64,000 nt of DNA from contig NC_134960.1 of NCBI RefSeq assembly GCF_965638725.1, forward strand, positions 5,334,501 through 5,398,500. Reading direction: 5' to 3'. The DNA is from Aptenodytes patagonicus. Its lineage: Eukaryota > Chordata > Aves > Sphenisciformes > Spheniscidae. Position 1 is the stretch's first letter; the number at the start of each line of letters is the position of its first letter. The position numbers were made by a program, and so were the translations under genes. The notes under the pieces were generated by a model. The model worked only from the letters and a program-made list of their open reading frames with translations, did not search any database and was not told the origin of the DNA. Shown here piece after piece: positions 12,201 to 27,200 of the stretch.

Positions 12201-15200
12201 ACCTGCGCACTAGGGAAAAAACCCTGCACAAGCTTGTAACACCACCACCTGGGTATTTTCAGGGTGAGAAATCCCACGATATTAACTTCCAAATGCTTTC
12301 ATCAAGAGGGGTAGGAGCTCCGCTCTCGGCACTGCCGAGGTCACATTTACAAGAAGGTTTCTGCACACACGCATTGATTTCAGAGTCCACCCAGTTCTTC
12401 CTTTTATTTCCCTGTTTACAGACTCAGTGACATGCCAAATTACCCATCTCAGACACAAACAGCCAAGCCATTGATTAAGGAGCTACCAGCAGCTTCAGTG
12501 CAAGTATTAATTACTTATTTGCAGACTAACCTGTACAAGATAATCTCTGGGCAAAAGGGGTAGGCGAACATGCTCCATCAGTTTAGCCATGTGCTCTAAG
12601 CGAGATTCCTTCTCATAATTTATCCAAGAAATAACCGCTTCAAAGACCTACACAGATAAAGTACAATTAAACGGAGAAGACAGAACCGGCTTGCACAGTC
12701 ACCTACCCAAAATCAGAAGCATTGTGATTTTACAATATCAAAAGAAGGAGGTGCGAGACCTCTCTCAAACAGATGAAAAAGTTGTGACTATGCACAGAGC
12801 ACAAGCACCACGGTACCGAAGAGGTGAGCTGACCATGCATATTAATAAGCAACTTCACATCTAGATGTGCTGTTTCACTCTCAAAGCTAAGTGTGTGTCC
12901 AGGACAATCATACCTCTTGGACATGAGTACTGGAAGGCAGCCAGGAAACTTAATTAGCCCGATGACATTTGCACTGGACATTATTCATGAAATCAGCCAC
13001 AACGATTACTCCTGATAACAGAGATCTCCCCTCCCGAAGGAGTCTGGCCACACAGTAAGTCACTATGTTCACCATCATATTCAATCACTGCACCAGTTCC
13101 CCGCACCCCACCCACCCCAAAAACCAAGAAGTCTTCAGGACAAGTTCACCACACGCGCAGGAAAACCCCTGCCTGCAGCCACACACACGTTTCACCGCTA
13201 AAAATACCCAGATGCTTCTGCAGGGAAACAAGGGCACGCTGGACTTCTGGTCTGAACCAAAATCTAGTTTTACTCCCAGATCCAACCGGTTCAGATAAGC
13301 ATCCAAACTTTGACTCCGTGACAAACTGGGCACAAACAACCCCGTACAGCAGGAGCCATGCAGAGCCCTGCGCGATGAACAGACGCGGGCAGAAGCATCC
13401 TACGTGGGCTCCTGGCATGAATATGCATGTGCTTATATAACTGTGAGCCTCACTCCTCCCAGAAGAAAGGCCTAAAAATGTCACCGGGAGTGGGAAAGGC
13501 TTCCTGAAACACCCAGCAAGGCAAGGAGAGGGGCTGGTGCAGTCTCAGATGCTGCACAGCAGGATCTGGACCCTTGCAGTGGAGTTTTCCCGCAGAATTT
13601 AATTCTGACCCTTAACTCGCATCTACAGGCAAAATTCCCCAAGTGCTCTCGCTACCCGGTTACTCATAGGGGGCCGAGCACAGCCATCTCCTGCAGACCC
13701 CAGCCGTCCCGTGCTTCCCCCAAAAGGCATCGCTGGCCCTGCGCCCCGGCACACTCAGCATGTGTCCTTGGTTTCAACTTCCCTCCGGGGTCACCAAATG
13801 GTCAGGCCAATTTGCACAGATATTTTTTCCTTCTTTCCACCCCTCCCATCACTCCCCAAGAAACCATTTTGTTCAGTCCAAGGTCACTAATTTGACAAAA
13901 TTAACCAGAACTGAGGGCACTATCTCTCGGCCCCAGTTGTTGCTGGCAAATGTATCTGCAGTAGGTGCCGGCAGACCGTCCTCCCACAAAGGAGAGGCAG
14001 AGTGGAAAGGGGTTTCTTCCTCTTAGGCTAAACTATATACTTTAAAAAAGCAGTAAAGCACCGGCCTCATTTCCTATGCCAACAAATGCTCCTGCTGAAC
14101 TGTTTGGAATTCAGGACACTGCGATGAGGATTTAAGCAACGCAACAGGGAGCCATGTAATCAAACCCCAGCAAACGCAGAGGAAAATAACTACTGCAGAA
14201 CCTTTAAGTATTTTAAAATGAAAATAAACAAACAAACAATTTCACTTTGGCTACAAGGCATTTAAAGTAGAAACGAGGTTGTGAGATTTTTAATTGCAAA
14301 TGAGCGTGGAAGGAGCATAAAGCAAATGTTTAGCCAACAAACATGCTTTTCATTAACCTCTTTTGCACGAATGCTGAGCTACAGAACAGGTCACAGGGCT
14401 GGGACATACCCAGCTACAGACCAAGATGACAGTGAACAAGTCTTAAAGGAAGGTAAAGTAAATGTGCACAAGGAATAAACTTCTTCCCCGGTGCCGGAGA
14501 CCACTCCTGAGTTAGGCATACACTGATGCTACCCTGCTGTGCCTACTCTAAAAATAACAGAAATTTAAAAAAAAAAATCAGATTCCGGCACCTTCCGTTG
14601 GCTCCAATTCCTAATTTTATGAGAAGGGGGGGGGAATCTTAATCCAAGACAGCAATACCTCTATTTAAAGGCCACATCTGTTTCCACTGCTGCCATGCCC
14701 TCCCTCCGCACGCTGTGCCCGCTGCAGACCCCAAGCAGCTGCTGCCACTCCCCCAGGAGACGGGTTTTTCCAGCCATGCAAGACCCGCTGCTGGGGTGTG
14801 ATGAAACGAAGCAGTTACCCACACAGCTTTATTTAGAGCAGAGGCATGGGCTGAGTGAGCAGTTGGCACCTGCCTGGCTGTAGGAGCAGTCCCGAGCTTG
14901 GAAGAAGCAGATTTCCCACTCTATGGAGTAGAAGGGTAAAAGCTTGGAATATCCCATTTCTGCACACTACCTAAGCAAAGAGCAAGCCCAGATGTGTTCC
15001 CAGTCTCTTCAGCCAAAAATCCAGTTGTTAGATACTCCCAGGAGCGAGGACCAAACTGTGCCTCTGCTGATACTGCATGTTAGCGGCATGAGACGATGAG
15101 TTGATTACTGGACTCTCTCAAATCCCCAATCCAAAAATCCCAACCCTTTAAAAAGTGTCTTTCGTCATCATTCTGAGTTGGCAGGAGCCCCTTCTCAAGG

Positions 15201-18200
15201 GCTGGAAGCCCCTCCATTTCACACATTGTTAGTAAATATGAATAAACATGGGGTTTTATGGTTTTTCCTTGCTTGCATACAATGTTATAATTAAAGAGCC
15301 AATTAGGTCAGGTACAGAAAGCATTGATAAAACTCTCTTCACAGTACTCAGCTATAGCAAAAAAAGCAGGCAGGGACCAAAATAAACCTTTGCCTTAGGC
15401 CGAAAGGGCCTGCGCAACTGCAGAGGCTGGCATCAGCAAGGGGGAGAGGGAGAGAAAGGACGATAATCTTTGAATAACAGGGAAACGCTGTCACCATTTT
15501 ACCATTAAAATAGACTTCTGTGGTAGCAGACAATTTCTCTAGTCCTGATGGCCTAGGGATGCAAGTATGCCAAAATTTGTGGAGATAAAGAATATATTTT
15601 ATTAGGCCAATTGTTATTAGTTGGGGGGTGGCAGAGGAAGGGGAGAACACACAGCCTCTTGGGCACACATGCCGTGAAGCATTATAAGGGCAATGCACCC
15701 CTCCCTGGCCTCGTCACCTTCTGGCCCTGGCAGGACTCAGCTATAACACTTCCCAGTGACCCAGAGATGGGAGCGCTCTGGCTCACAGGCTGCAGAACAT
15801 GTATGAGACACGGTAAGAACAGGAACAAGAAAGCCTCTCGTGAAATCTGGCTGTGACAGTTCAGCGCTCAGATGTGTGAAGTATTTGCCTGCTTACAGCA
15901 TCTTGCTGCTTAATCTATCACATGTGCGCATGCATACACAGATATATATGTGTGTGTGTGTATGTATAGATATACACACACATATATACTTTTAGATATA
16001 TATACATATTTATTTTTTTATATCTCTCTCATACATTAGCAGATAGGAAGAATAAAGGAAAACTTGTCTGTCATGAAGCTAAGATAAAACAGCAGCCTAC
16101 AAGTCTGTCCTCAATTTTCAGCACTTCTTTGGACTCCAGCACATATTTTATGTTTATATTCCAATCCCATTCTCTACCTCTCTCCTGTTATTCGTATCTG
16201 TTGTTTTGAACGTGCAGCTTATGCTTACATTTCCTTCCACTGCCTTGCATTCTCAACTTTTACGATCAGCTAAAGAAATACTGGTTTTGATTGTATAAAG
16301 CTCAGATGAGTGAGGGAGTACTTTGATTTCTCTGGGCACAAGGCCAATAAAAGCTTTTTAACAATGCTGCACAGGACTGGAAAAATTGGTTACTAAACTT
16401 GCACTTCCCTTTGCAGGCTGCTTGGCTCATGCAAAGCGATTCCGCCGCGAGTTCACGCCATTTGTTTTTTCTCTTTTTGGCCCTGCCTGCACGGCACCTT
16501 GCAACACCCCACCGAGATGCCCACACTAGCCCCATGCCTGCGGAAACGCGCTCCCGAAGCCTCCAAGTTTGCTGGCTCAGGATCTGAATGAAGCATCGCT
16601 CCATTCGCACCTCACATGGTGCGGGTTTTCTGGCACGCATTACGGTCTGTATGGGCCCAAGCACCCGCGTGTCTGCAGCCCCGAGGGGCTGAGCTGGATG
16701 GTGCACACACCTGGATGTGCAGCTTGACCAGCTCAGTACAGACCAGCAGCACCAAGCACGCCCAGGTCCAGGCTCATCCCACCAAAATGCAGGCATGCAA
16801 CAGAGGTCCTGAAGTTATGAGCCACATAATCCTCAAGCTCTCCTGTAGCCTCCCACAAGCGTCCATCTCCCCGTAGCAACAATTCGGAGGTGAGATGAAG
16901 GACTCGAGGCACATACCTCTCCCCAGAAACCTGCTGCAGGTCACGCAAGAAGCCCACACCAGAGAAAGGGGCTGGACCTGGTGTGCACCAAGTACCGTAA
17001 CCACTGGTCACCCTCCTTCCCAGGACTACAGACTACACAAGATGCGCTGAACATTTCAACCACAAAACAACATCAACCAGTGCCTTTTTTCCCCTCTTCC
17101 ATTAAAAACACTGACGATGCTAGAAAAATGTTTCCTTCCTTTTTGGTTGCAGGCCTCCTTTAGTTGTTCTGTCCGACGTGCAACAGAAGCCAATACTCCT
17201 CCCTGGCCTAACGAAATTCACCTTTTTTTGAGGTTTTACGGCAGGTAATACAAGCTTTACACCAACAGCAGATGGGAGGGTCCTAGTTTTCCAGAGAGGG
17301 AAGGTATTTGGTTCTGTCCCCCAGGGCTTTTGGAAGAGATACAGATCTGAGAATCATTACTTCCTACAAAGAACAAGCAAGCGAAGGTCATTATGTGTTT
17401 TTAGGATTCACATTATTTTTAATTTTCCTTTCCACATGAGCCCTGTTGGAAAATGGCCCCTAAAGAGCATAACATGAGAACAGTTCCCGATGTAAGATCT
17501 AGAAACATTCCAACATTCTTACATTCACTGTTGCTATACAATTTACTGTACCTTTTCTTCAGAGGAGACTGTGAGCTTGTCACTTGATATTAAACTGCAA
17601 ACCTGGTCCAGACTAAGGCTAAGAAATTCTTCTCCTAGCATCACCTCAGGAAAGTGCTGCTCTGTTCAACAAATGAAAAGGGGGAACAGAAAATTATAAT
17701 CAAATCCATGCTTTAAGTCAATGGAAGGACTACAGCATTACAGAGAACTGCTATTATTACAGCTCTGAGCACCCGAGACAAACAATGCACCACAATTGCA
17801 CGGTGGAACAGAAAAAGAAAATAGTCTCAGAGCAGGTTAAAGAAATTTGATGTTATTTCAGGTAACACAAGCCCCGTGAGACACTTTCATAAATGACACT
17901 AAATGGGAACTTAACTTTTTGCAAAGCCACTAAGCACCTTCCAGTGGCAAATATGATTAGAAGTGGCAATTGAGAAAAGTGCCAGTGCCTTTCTAAAGTA
18001 GTAAATAACCTGGCCACCTCAAGATTCAGTTCTTGCCCACTTCAACAAGGTAGACAGAACCAGATCTGCTCAACACCTGGATGAGACACTCCAGCAAGGG
18101 TCCCTGATATTTGTAGGTATTCAAAGGAAAGCCCATCTTTCACATGAATCAGCCAAACAGTCAGTTTGGTGCATATGCTCAGCAGCAAATAGTGAGGGAT

Positions 18201-21200
18201 CCCAGGGCATCCAGCTGAATCTGTACGTGGCAAGGGGGCACAGAGAGAGGGGCAAGGGGGGATCCTCATCCCACGCAAACAAATGGAAGGAGAGAAGGAG
18301 AGCTGATCTCACTTTTAAATTCCTTCCTCAAAATGTATAAATTTAACCTTTCCCCTGCTCCAAACCCTCAGCACCCATCTTCCCCAGCAGCCTTGCCTCT
18401 TCCCACTTAGCCTGTAACCGTACAAATTTTTTTCCCCTTTTTGCCTCCAAATCCCTCCGTGCTGTAACTTTGGGAGCCACTTGAAAAACAAAATACGGCA
18501 ATTCACATCACCGCTTATAATCCCAAACTGGGAGACTTGTCACCAATTGCAATACAGATCCAAAAGCGATCATCAGATCTGTCGAGCTTTACATTTAGCT
18601 AAAGGGCACTAGGAAATACTTACTTTCCAGAAAAGATTTTTTAGGTCAAAACCATCACTAGCCAGTTGCAGACAATTTTAGTTTTGCAAGCATTTGTTAC
18701 AAATCATGCCAATTTTATCTCACCTGCCATTTGCTAAGTTCCACTTATCTTTGACTGGAATACGGAAACATGAATCTCATACTTTATCTGAAGCGGCTTT
18801 TTTCAAGCCCTAATCCCTTCAGCTTTGAGAAGCTCAGACTCATGTATCCAAAGAGCTCCCTCCGCAGCAAGATCTGCCTCTAGTTTTCACCTCTGCAAAG
18901 TACTTTGCCTGCCAAAAAGCAGCACCACAGGGACACAAGCTGGCATAACTTCCAGAGAGGAGCTCCTTGGAGATTTCACCTGAACAACTCCTCACCAACC
19001 TGGTACTGCAGAGGGCACTTGGGCTTCCCCAACCACGGCCGCTACTTGGCCTAATTGGGACCAAACCACCACAGCTAAGCCAAAGGCTCTGACTAAAAAT
19101 AGCAGTATCTGGACAAAGTTTAATACTCTGTTACGCTGGAAATCATATCTAAGATCTAATGAACTCTTCTGGCCTTAAATACTTGAGAAGCAGGAAATGC
19201 TCCCCACACAGTAAGCTGGATGCACTCTGACTTCTGGACACAATCTCCTATTCATTCTGGACTGGTATCTGGCAGTAGAAAGATATTTGATCTCTTCTTA
19301 TTACTTGGAAGCAAGTAAAAATATTTACTGATTTTAATAAAGTAACTTGTGCCTGCATCAAGAAGGCTCCTCCACCTCCTAAAGTTATCCATTGGCCAGA
19401 ACTAAGCACTTCTCAGGTAACTGAGCTCATGCATGCATGGACTCTTGAGCTTGGGGACTTCTGTCTTGGTTTAACGCTGTTACATAAACAACATGGTGAA
19501 AAGAATTTTAATGGCATTTTTATTAATGGAGTTCCATTAACATTACATGGGCTGTTGTACTAACCGGGACTTACGAAGGCCAATAAAACAACAAAGCAGA
19601 CTTTCTAATTGCCAAACAACCAAATAAATATACAGTGAATGCACTGCTTGTTGGGTTAAAGATTAAACAGGGCCTAGAAGCAAGGATAATGAGATATTAC
19701 AAGCAAGCCTTTACACAATTAACCATTCCTTGCAGGGTACCTTTTCCTCCAGGGGATAATACAGCCAGAGCAGCTAAAAAGGTTTTACTTTTATTTGCAG
19801 GAGAACAGGGGAGGACTTGGTGGGCACATTTTTATTCCACTGAGCCTACTTATGGTCCAGTTAAGGACAAAACCGTACCAAGGAAAGTGTTGCAGGACAG
19901 AGCAGGTGCTCTGGGAGACAGCAGGTGTATTTTTCCCTATACAAATAAACAGAAAAGCAGAAAAACAAACTGAGTAGAGAAAACTACCAGCTTCTCCCAA
20001 GCAGAGGTCAAGGGCAACTCTGCTAGAGGAGACCAGAAAGTGCTGGGGAGTTAAGAGCATGGGGCCGCTTGGAACAGCTTTACATTTACAACATAAAGGA
20101 GAAATGCTGAAAGCCATTGCCTGCACCTACTTATTGCAACCAAACACATCCACTCTCAAGGAAACAAGAGTCTATCCACCCTTGGGGTAAGTGGCCATTG
20201 CTCCACAGATCAGAGGATCAAACTGCATGACAATTTTAGCTGAGTGTTCCCACTCCCACCCACAAGATTTAATTTTGCCTGGTGCCATTTATTCCTAGAA
20301 CACACAAATCCCCAGCATTGCCTACTGCTTTCACGGGGCAGCATACGCGGCGAGGACGCCAGCACGCCAACACTGTGCTGTTGAACAGGCAGCCAAAGAG
20401 CTTACTAGGAACATACTAAGGAACTATTTTGTGGGCTGGGATCCAGAGGATCAGCTTTTTTTACCTCCTTAGGTGTTCCCCTGTGACCAAACCACATTTC
20501 ACAATTCGCAGCATCACAGAAAGATACAAGTCTACAATCCAATAAAGTACTCCCTTTCCTGTTCTAATACCAGAAGCACGAAGAGACCAACCAGGATGTG
20601 CTGATCTTGCTCAACCTGTAAGTCGCTGTACTTGGAAGCAGGTTTAACTCGACAAACAGACAACCCTTCCCTCACCTGCATAGGCATTTGCCTGCTGCAG
20701 CAGTTCGGTACACGCGTGCACATCGGCAAAAGCTCGGATTCCAAGGCAGTTTGTGGGATGCAGCTGGGACTGAAGAAAGTCACAGCAGTTTTTTCTAACA
20801 TCCATCAATTGCAATAAACTAGCAGCTGGCAACAAAACCTGCAAAGGCAAGAAAGGGGAGTTAAGAGTTAGCAACAAAGAAAGTTTGATTCATAGCTTGC
20901 ACAAATTAGATGTAATTCCCCTTCAGACAGGGACACGTTCCTGTGAGGAACAAGAAGGAAGGTTAAAAATTTAGCACTATGTGTATGCAGAAGATCCCCG
21001 TCCGTGCTCTAAGAGATGGAAACAGCTATCCCATGCTGGGCTAAGAGCAGAGCTTTTCTCCCACGAAAGACCTCAAGGCAGGTAAAGGGAGGACAAAACG
21101 CAAGCAACCACGGATGCACCCGAATTTCTGGCTTTGTTGCAGGTAGGTCCTGCACACATATTTATTTTTTTTTCCCGCCCCGAAGAGCTTTATGTTATCT

Positions 21201-24200
21201 ACATGCATTACCATCATATTCAAAGCCCATAGCAGCCCAGCACTCCATCTCCCTCAAAACCTCAAAGCCTTGAACTTTCTTATTTCCAAGAAAACCATAT
21301 TGGCTTGTGAGCAGGGTGCCCAAACTGCCATGGTAGAGATGGGAGTTCACAGAAGCTCAAGCAGGTTTTGGTGACAGCAAGACTCTCAGGAAAGATGGGG
21401 CCAACTATTCAAATCAATGGCCATCATTTTCACCCACGCAAAATGCTGTGGCCATCATTTTCACCCACGCAAAATGCTGTGGACACTTGTGGTTCATGAC
21501 TGCATCTGAAAATGAGGTACTGCTTTGTATCTACAAAACTAAGTACAGAAAAGGGGGACAGAATTGGATCAGGAATGTGACATCTGCTGGAAAAACCACC
21601 TTTGAGGCCAGTGAGTGGGACAGGAAGTAGAAAATAAAGTCGGGATGTTACAGCCCGTGACATCAGCTACTTCCTTTCTTGTGTCATCCAGCGACTGCAG
21701 ACGTGTCTTATCCCAGCTCTTCCATAGCTCTGGCTGCTTCACACATGTCCTTCCAACCGGGCATCTGTGCTCACCATCTGAGCACAGATTTCTGGAAAAT
21801 TATTTCTGACTCAAAAAAAAACCCGAAGCGGCTGTTAAACAAAACAAACAAGTTAACTGCAATCACCTCCCTGGACCTCGATGGCAGGGAAGGGAAAAAA
21901 ACATCCCTTCCCTTCCCTGTCCCTGCCTGCCTGCCCCCACAGTCCCGTTCCACATTGGGGCAGGACACTCACAACCTGCCCCAGGTCTTTTCTAAGCCAC
22001 TGATGCATTCCAGCTCCAGCCCAGCTGTACAGTGTCTGACTGCTGCCAAGCAGCCACCCCAACAGGCAACAATGAAAAAAAGAAATCAGTTAACCCAGGA
22101 GCCCGTTTTGGCCCAAGCCTCTTGATGCTGGAGGAGATTAGTTTGTGGTTTTGATTAAATCAAGATAGCAATGCTCTCGCATTTCTGAAACCTAGCCGTG
22201 AACCATTTTCTATCTAGCTGAATGATCTCCTTTTATCAGCAGAAAGGCAAGCACCTGACTTGCATAAGGGCTGTGGGTAAAGAAGTCAGACTCTCCGAAA
22301 ACCATCTCTGGCCATATACAAGCCAGAGCTTCCTCCATGCACCCCGACATCTATCCAGCAGACGTGTCTGCAAATGCAGGTGGGCTGCTTACCTGGAGTG
22401 TTTTGGGATATTGCCACTAAAACAGAGGCTCCTCACTACCATCACTAACACCCACATGCTACAGCCCCCTGGGCACCCTAGTACTGCTATTACAGCCTCG
22501 TGCTAGCTTGACAGGGCAGCGTAGAAGGAGCCTTACGCCACTGCAGTTATTGGAAAAGGAGCATTATCATATAATACTTTTTAGAAGTAGGATATAAATA
22601 GCCTATCAAGAGATGAGTGGATTTTCTCTTTCTTATTTCCCAGCTGAACGTCTCACCACTCATCTTGTTTTTACCAGGGAAGGCGAAAAGCAAGCAAAGG
22701 ATATCCGCTAGCACAAAGTCTGTTTCCTTTAGAAATAACAAGAGGAAATGCCCTGCCTAAACATGCAGCAGGACCAAACTGCAACCCCATTAATATCCAG
22801 GCAAGTTACTCACTTGGGTCTGGATTTGGCTTTTAATATTTAAACTCCAACCACTGTGAATGATTTAGAGAGAGCTGGCTTCCCTACCAGATCAGCCTCC
22901 ATACCAAAATCCAATTGTCTTTTGAAACTATGTCAAAATTATCTGCTATTACTACTGAGACTGACTTCTTTGCTAAATAAATTATGTCCAGAACCTCATC
23001 TATGGGTGGGGTGGGGAGTGTATATATATATATACGCACACACACACACACACACGTACCCCCCATAACCATCTAGTTCACCAGCTGTGCTCTCTCACTC
23101 TGCAGGCTCTGTACCTATCTCAGGTTTTACAGAACATTGCCTGTACAATTAAATACTTTCATAAACCTTTGATGTCTCTGAACTAGAAACATCTTTCAGC
23201 AACACAGAGCACTTTTGGCTCTAAGGTTCATTCAACAGGCAGGGCGTTAATGCTGGACTTCAGAGACTGGGGTTAGCTCCCTACTCTGGCACAGCCTTCT
23301 AGGTAACCTTGGCTAAGAGTTAATCTACGCCATTCTTCCTCTGCAAAACTGGGAGAGGAGCATTTCCCCAAGGCAGGGGATATATTAAAGCTTATAAGCC
23401 GCTTTGACAATGCAGTCAAATTGGAAGCCACATAAGAGTACTGGCTGTAATCTTGAACAGCACATCTAGGGCCACAGCTGGGACTGCACATCTGCCCTAA
23501 CAGGGAGACAGCTCCCAAGCACCCTCCCAGGGGAATCTGTGACCAGAGAAACACGCAGATCTTGCATTTGCAAGGCAGGTTAAACACTTGGTTTTAACTG
23601 AACAGCTCTAAAACTGCACAAGTAACGGAGATAAAATTACATTCCTGTAATGTGGCTTTCCAGTGTTAGGAAGGCAATTAGGCTTTATCACTCCCCAGCC
23701 GCTACCAGGCAGTGCTGAGGGTGAACAACGGTGCTTCTACTTAAATGTTCTACCTGGGGTGAAACAGCCAAGGCAGAGACATGTGTAGCAGGGTCAGAGA
23801 GCCACAAAACCTCTCCAGGAGCAGCCGTAAGAAGAAGGGATATAGAGGTGAGAGAGAAAACAGGGGAGCAGCTGGCAACTTCCCTCCTGATCTACCTTCT
23901 CCAACTTCACCACACAGAACAGCTACACCCTCCCTGGGTTAAACAGTGGGACAAAAATGTGGAGACACATCCATCAGAAGCAGCATAGTCCTCTGGTGCC
24001 ACATCCACAAGTTTCTCCTCACCTTTCTATTGGGCCAGTCCAATCTAAAAGACTTTCCGTAGGCCTAGGGATTGTTTAGGCCCCAACTCAACTGCTGTAA
24101 CACCCCAGAGAAGTCAGCCCGGCTGTTGACCCGGGCTCTCCAGCTCTCCAGGAGGGCGATGCAAGGCAAGCAGCTTTTGCTCCAGGGAGGAAGATAGCCC

Positions 24201-27200
24201 TGATTTATTGCATCTCCTGAAGTTGAGCTGAAAGACTCTCTGCCCCACTCTGGGCCTGCACCTACTGTCGTTGCAGCTTTTGGAGTGAACAGGGGGAAGG
24301 GAGATGAACTGACCCACTTATCATCCCTTTATCATCAAAACTGCATCTGCCACAGATACTCTCCTTCCTTTGTTGTGAAGTCCTAAGTCCCTAGGGAAAG
24401 CTGAGGTGCAAAAGCACACTTCTGAAAAGGAAATACTACAGCTTCTAGCAAAGCTTTTTTCCTCCTTTCTCAAGCCATTTTTTATTACAATTATTATGTC
24501 TGCAAAGCTGACAGTTTCAACATCTATTTCCTCCAGACAGCTGATTTCCAGACACCTCTTCGCTCTTCTTTCTATATGAGCCATATCTCGAACCGTGGTA
24601 GTATACAAGGACACACCACACATGTGGTACACTGCACCTCATTCATAAGAATTTATGTATGAAATCAGGTTAATCAGGACCTTTGCTGGGGAACCATTAC
24701 AACCGTAATGGTAATGTCTGTCTTAATTGGGAGGGTAGTTCTCAGGATGCCTGCAAGTAATTAAGTGCCATCAGTAAGGATGGGTGGGACACACTGAAGT
24801 GGGACTGTATTCACTGTCTACAGCCAGAGGTCCAGGTGTCTTCACAGGACCGCCTAGGAGAACGACAAGCCTCCTCCCAAATCTCCTCTTCATTCAGCTC
24901 TGCTCAAGGACACCATGTTGAGCGTCTTCTCCATCGCTGGACTTTGCTCCCACCACTCTTCACTGAGCTGGCAGGTTTGATATGAGTGTTGGAAAGCAAG
25001 CAGCAATGCAGCCAGTTCAGCTGCAAAATCAAGACCTAACTGAAAAATTCAAGGAACTGATACGTTAAAACAGCCAGCTACTCCGTACAGGTACGGCGCA
25101 GCAGGGCCTGTGCTCTGTTTGACACGTGCATGTGGTTTCCATTGAAGCCAACCAGGGCTGCACGTGAGCATCTGTGAACTTCCTCAAGTCGCTCACTTTA
25201 GTTTTCCTCACTTTTACAGAAACTGTACAGCACAACTTTCTTCCAAATAAATTTATCAAGCTCCACCTTCAAATGAATGAGATATTTTTGTCATGCATAT
25301 GAATCAGATGTCTTTACAACTAACCGTGATGTGGGGTGCAACAAAAAAGGAACAACAGAAGACAGTGGGGACAGAAATCCCAGGATGGATCTTCCTGAGA
25401 CTACAACATGACTGCAACGAAGACAGAAATCCTTCCTTGCTCCATGCCTTCCAAACAAGTGGGCGGTTAAATCCCAAATGTCTGTTCAGAGGCAATACAC
25501 TGCTCGGCACAGAAGCCTCTCTATCATCCGTCATCCCTGAGCCTTCCTACTACTGCATCTATATTGCCTTGAAATCTCACTCTAAAAATGAGGTTCCAGT
25601 GCATAAAGCAGGACTGCATTTGTCGGGGCAATTCTCACCGACGTACCCCCAATGGATTTGAAGAGAGTATTCGCTCCCACATGGGCTCAGTGCTCTCCCT
25701 CATGGAGCTAGGGTGGACTGAAAATCCCTTTTCCCCCCCCACTAATTCACTACGTATAGACGATGACTGGAACTGACTGTACGGACTTGGCCCCTTGTAC
25801 ACACATCCTTCCTTACTTAAAAAACCCAAACAACACTTTGTGCAATGAAATGACAATCAGCCACAAAAATACGTGCTTGGAAAAACACAGTCTCACTTCC
25901 TGAACACCGTACCAGGCTATAAAAGCAAAAAGAGACAGGTTTCTATCAGAAAAGAAACAACAAAAATACTGTAAAAAGGCTTGTTGTTGTGAAGTGCTGG
26001 GCACCGCTCAGCATTTGAGCACACTTGGGAACACTCATTCCTGCACTCCCATGTTACTTTTGCTGCTCATCTTTCTCCCATTGCAATTCTGCTCTCATTT
26101 TATTTTGCTCACTGACAAGAACTTGTTTTTTCATTTATTCACATGTTTTGGTAGCTTGGCTGCATCTGTGCAGTTAATGCCATTCAGCAATCTTCTTTCT
26201 TGTAGTTTCTACAATGAAATTACCTGGCACCTATACCCAGAAATTGCTTCTTCCAGCTGTCGAGGAAGTCTGAAAAACTGTGTGTCAAACTGCACAAAAC
26301 CCCTTTAAAACGCACCCTCACCCTGCTAGAAAACCAGAGCTCATGACACAGCAATAGGAGATCTCAGGAGATACCTGCTGGGAAAAGAAATTCTTGCCAT
26401 CCTCAGAAGCAAGACAGTGAAGGAACATTGCTGAAGCAACGCAGACCAGCACTACCGAGGCATCCTTCCAGCTGGATGGCTGACAGAAAGCTGTGCAGCA
26501 GGAGGATGTGACAACGTAAGGAACCAAACCTGCTCATTTCTTCCCAAGACTGACATTGCTAACCCAAACCAGAGACTACAAGAAGCTTAGTATTTTGTTG
26601 TTCATGTTGTTTGCCTTCACTGATGTGAACCTTTCCAATGAATCACAGAACGTTCTTTTCTGTAAACTCTTCTTCCTGTGGCTGCAGGTGAATATTAACT
26701 TATTTATGGCATTCTGCTCAGGCGTGAAACACCCAGAGACAGGACTGAAATTTCTCTTTAAACTTTCTCTTGGTTTCATCACAAAATGATAATAAATTCC
26801 ATAAAACATTTTCAACGTGGATGTTTTTAATACATAATAAAATTTAAACTAGTCAGTTAATCTTGCTTTAGATCAGCTTCATTTCTTAGCTCCCCTGAAT
26901 TAATTTACCTCCAGCCTAAAGAGTTATTCACAGGGTGGTTATTTAAATAAATCATGTAGAAAATGGACCTGCTTTATTAGATTGGGAAAAAACTTAATGT
27001 CCAAACTTTAGTATTCACCAAACTTATATTTTTTGATCCTACTGTCTGAGAGATGGGAGCCAAAATATAGACAGGGCTCTCATGTTAACTCTTTGTAATC
27101 CCTAGGCCATCAGAAGGCAGGCTTTGGTTAGGTTTTACTGAAAAAGATAGCATTCCGCTTGCTCAGAAAAGGTAACATCTGGACTTCTTCACAGACCTTC

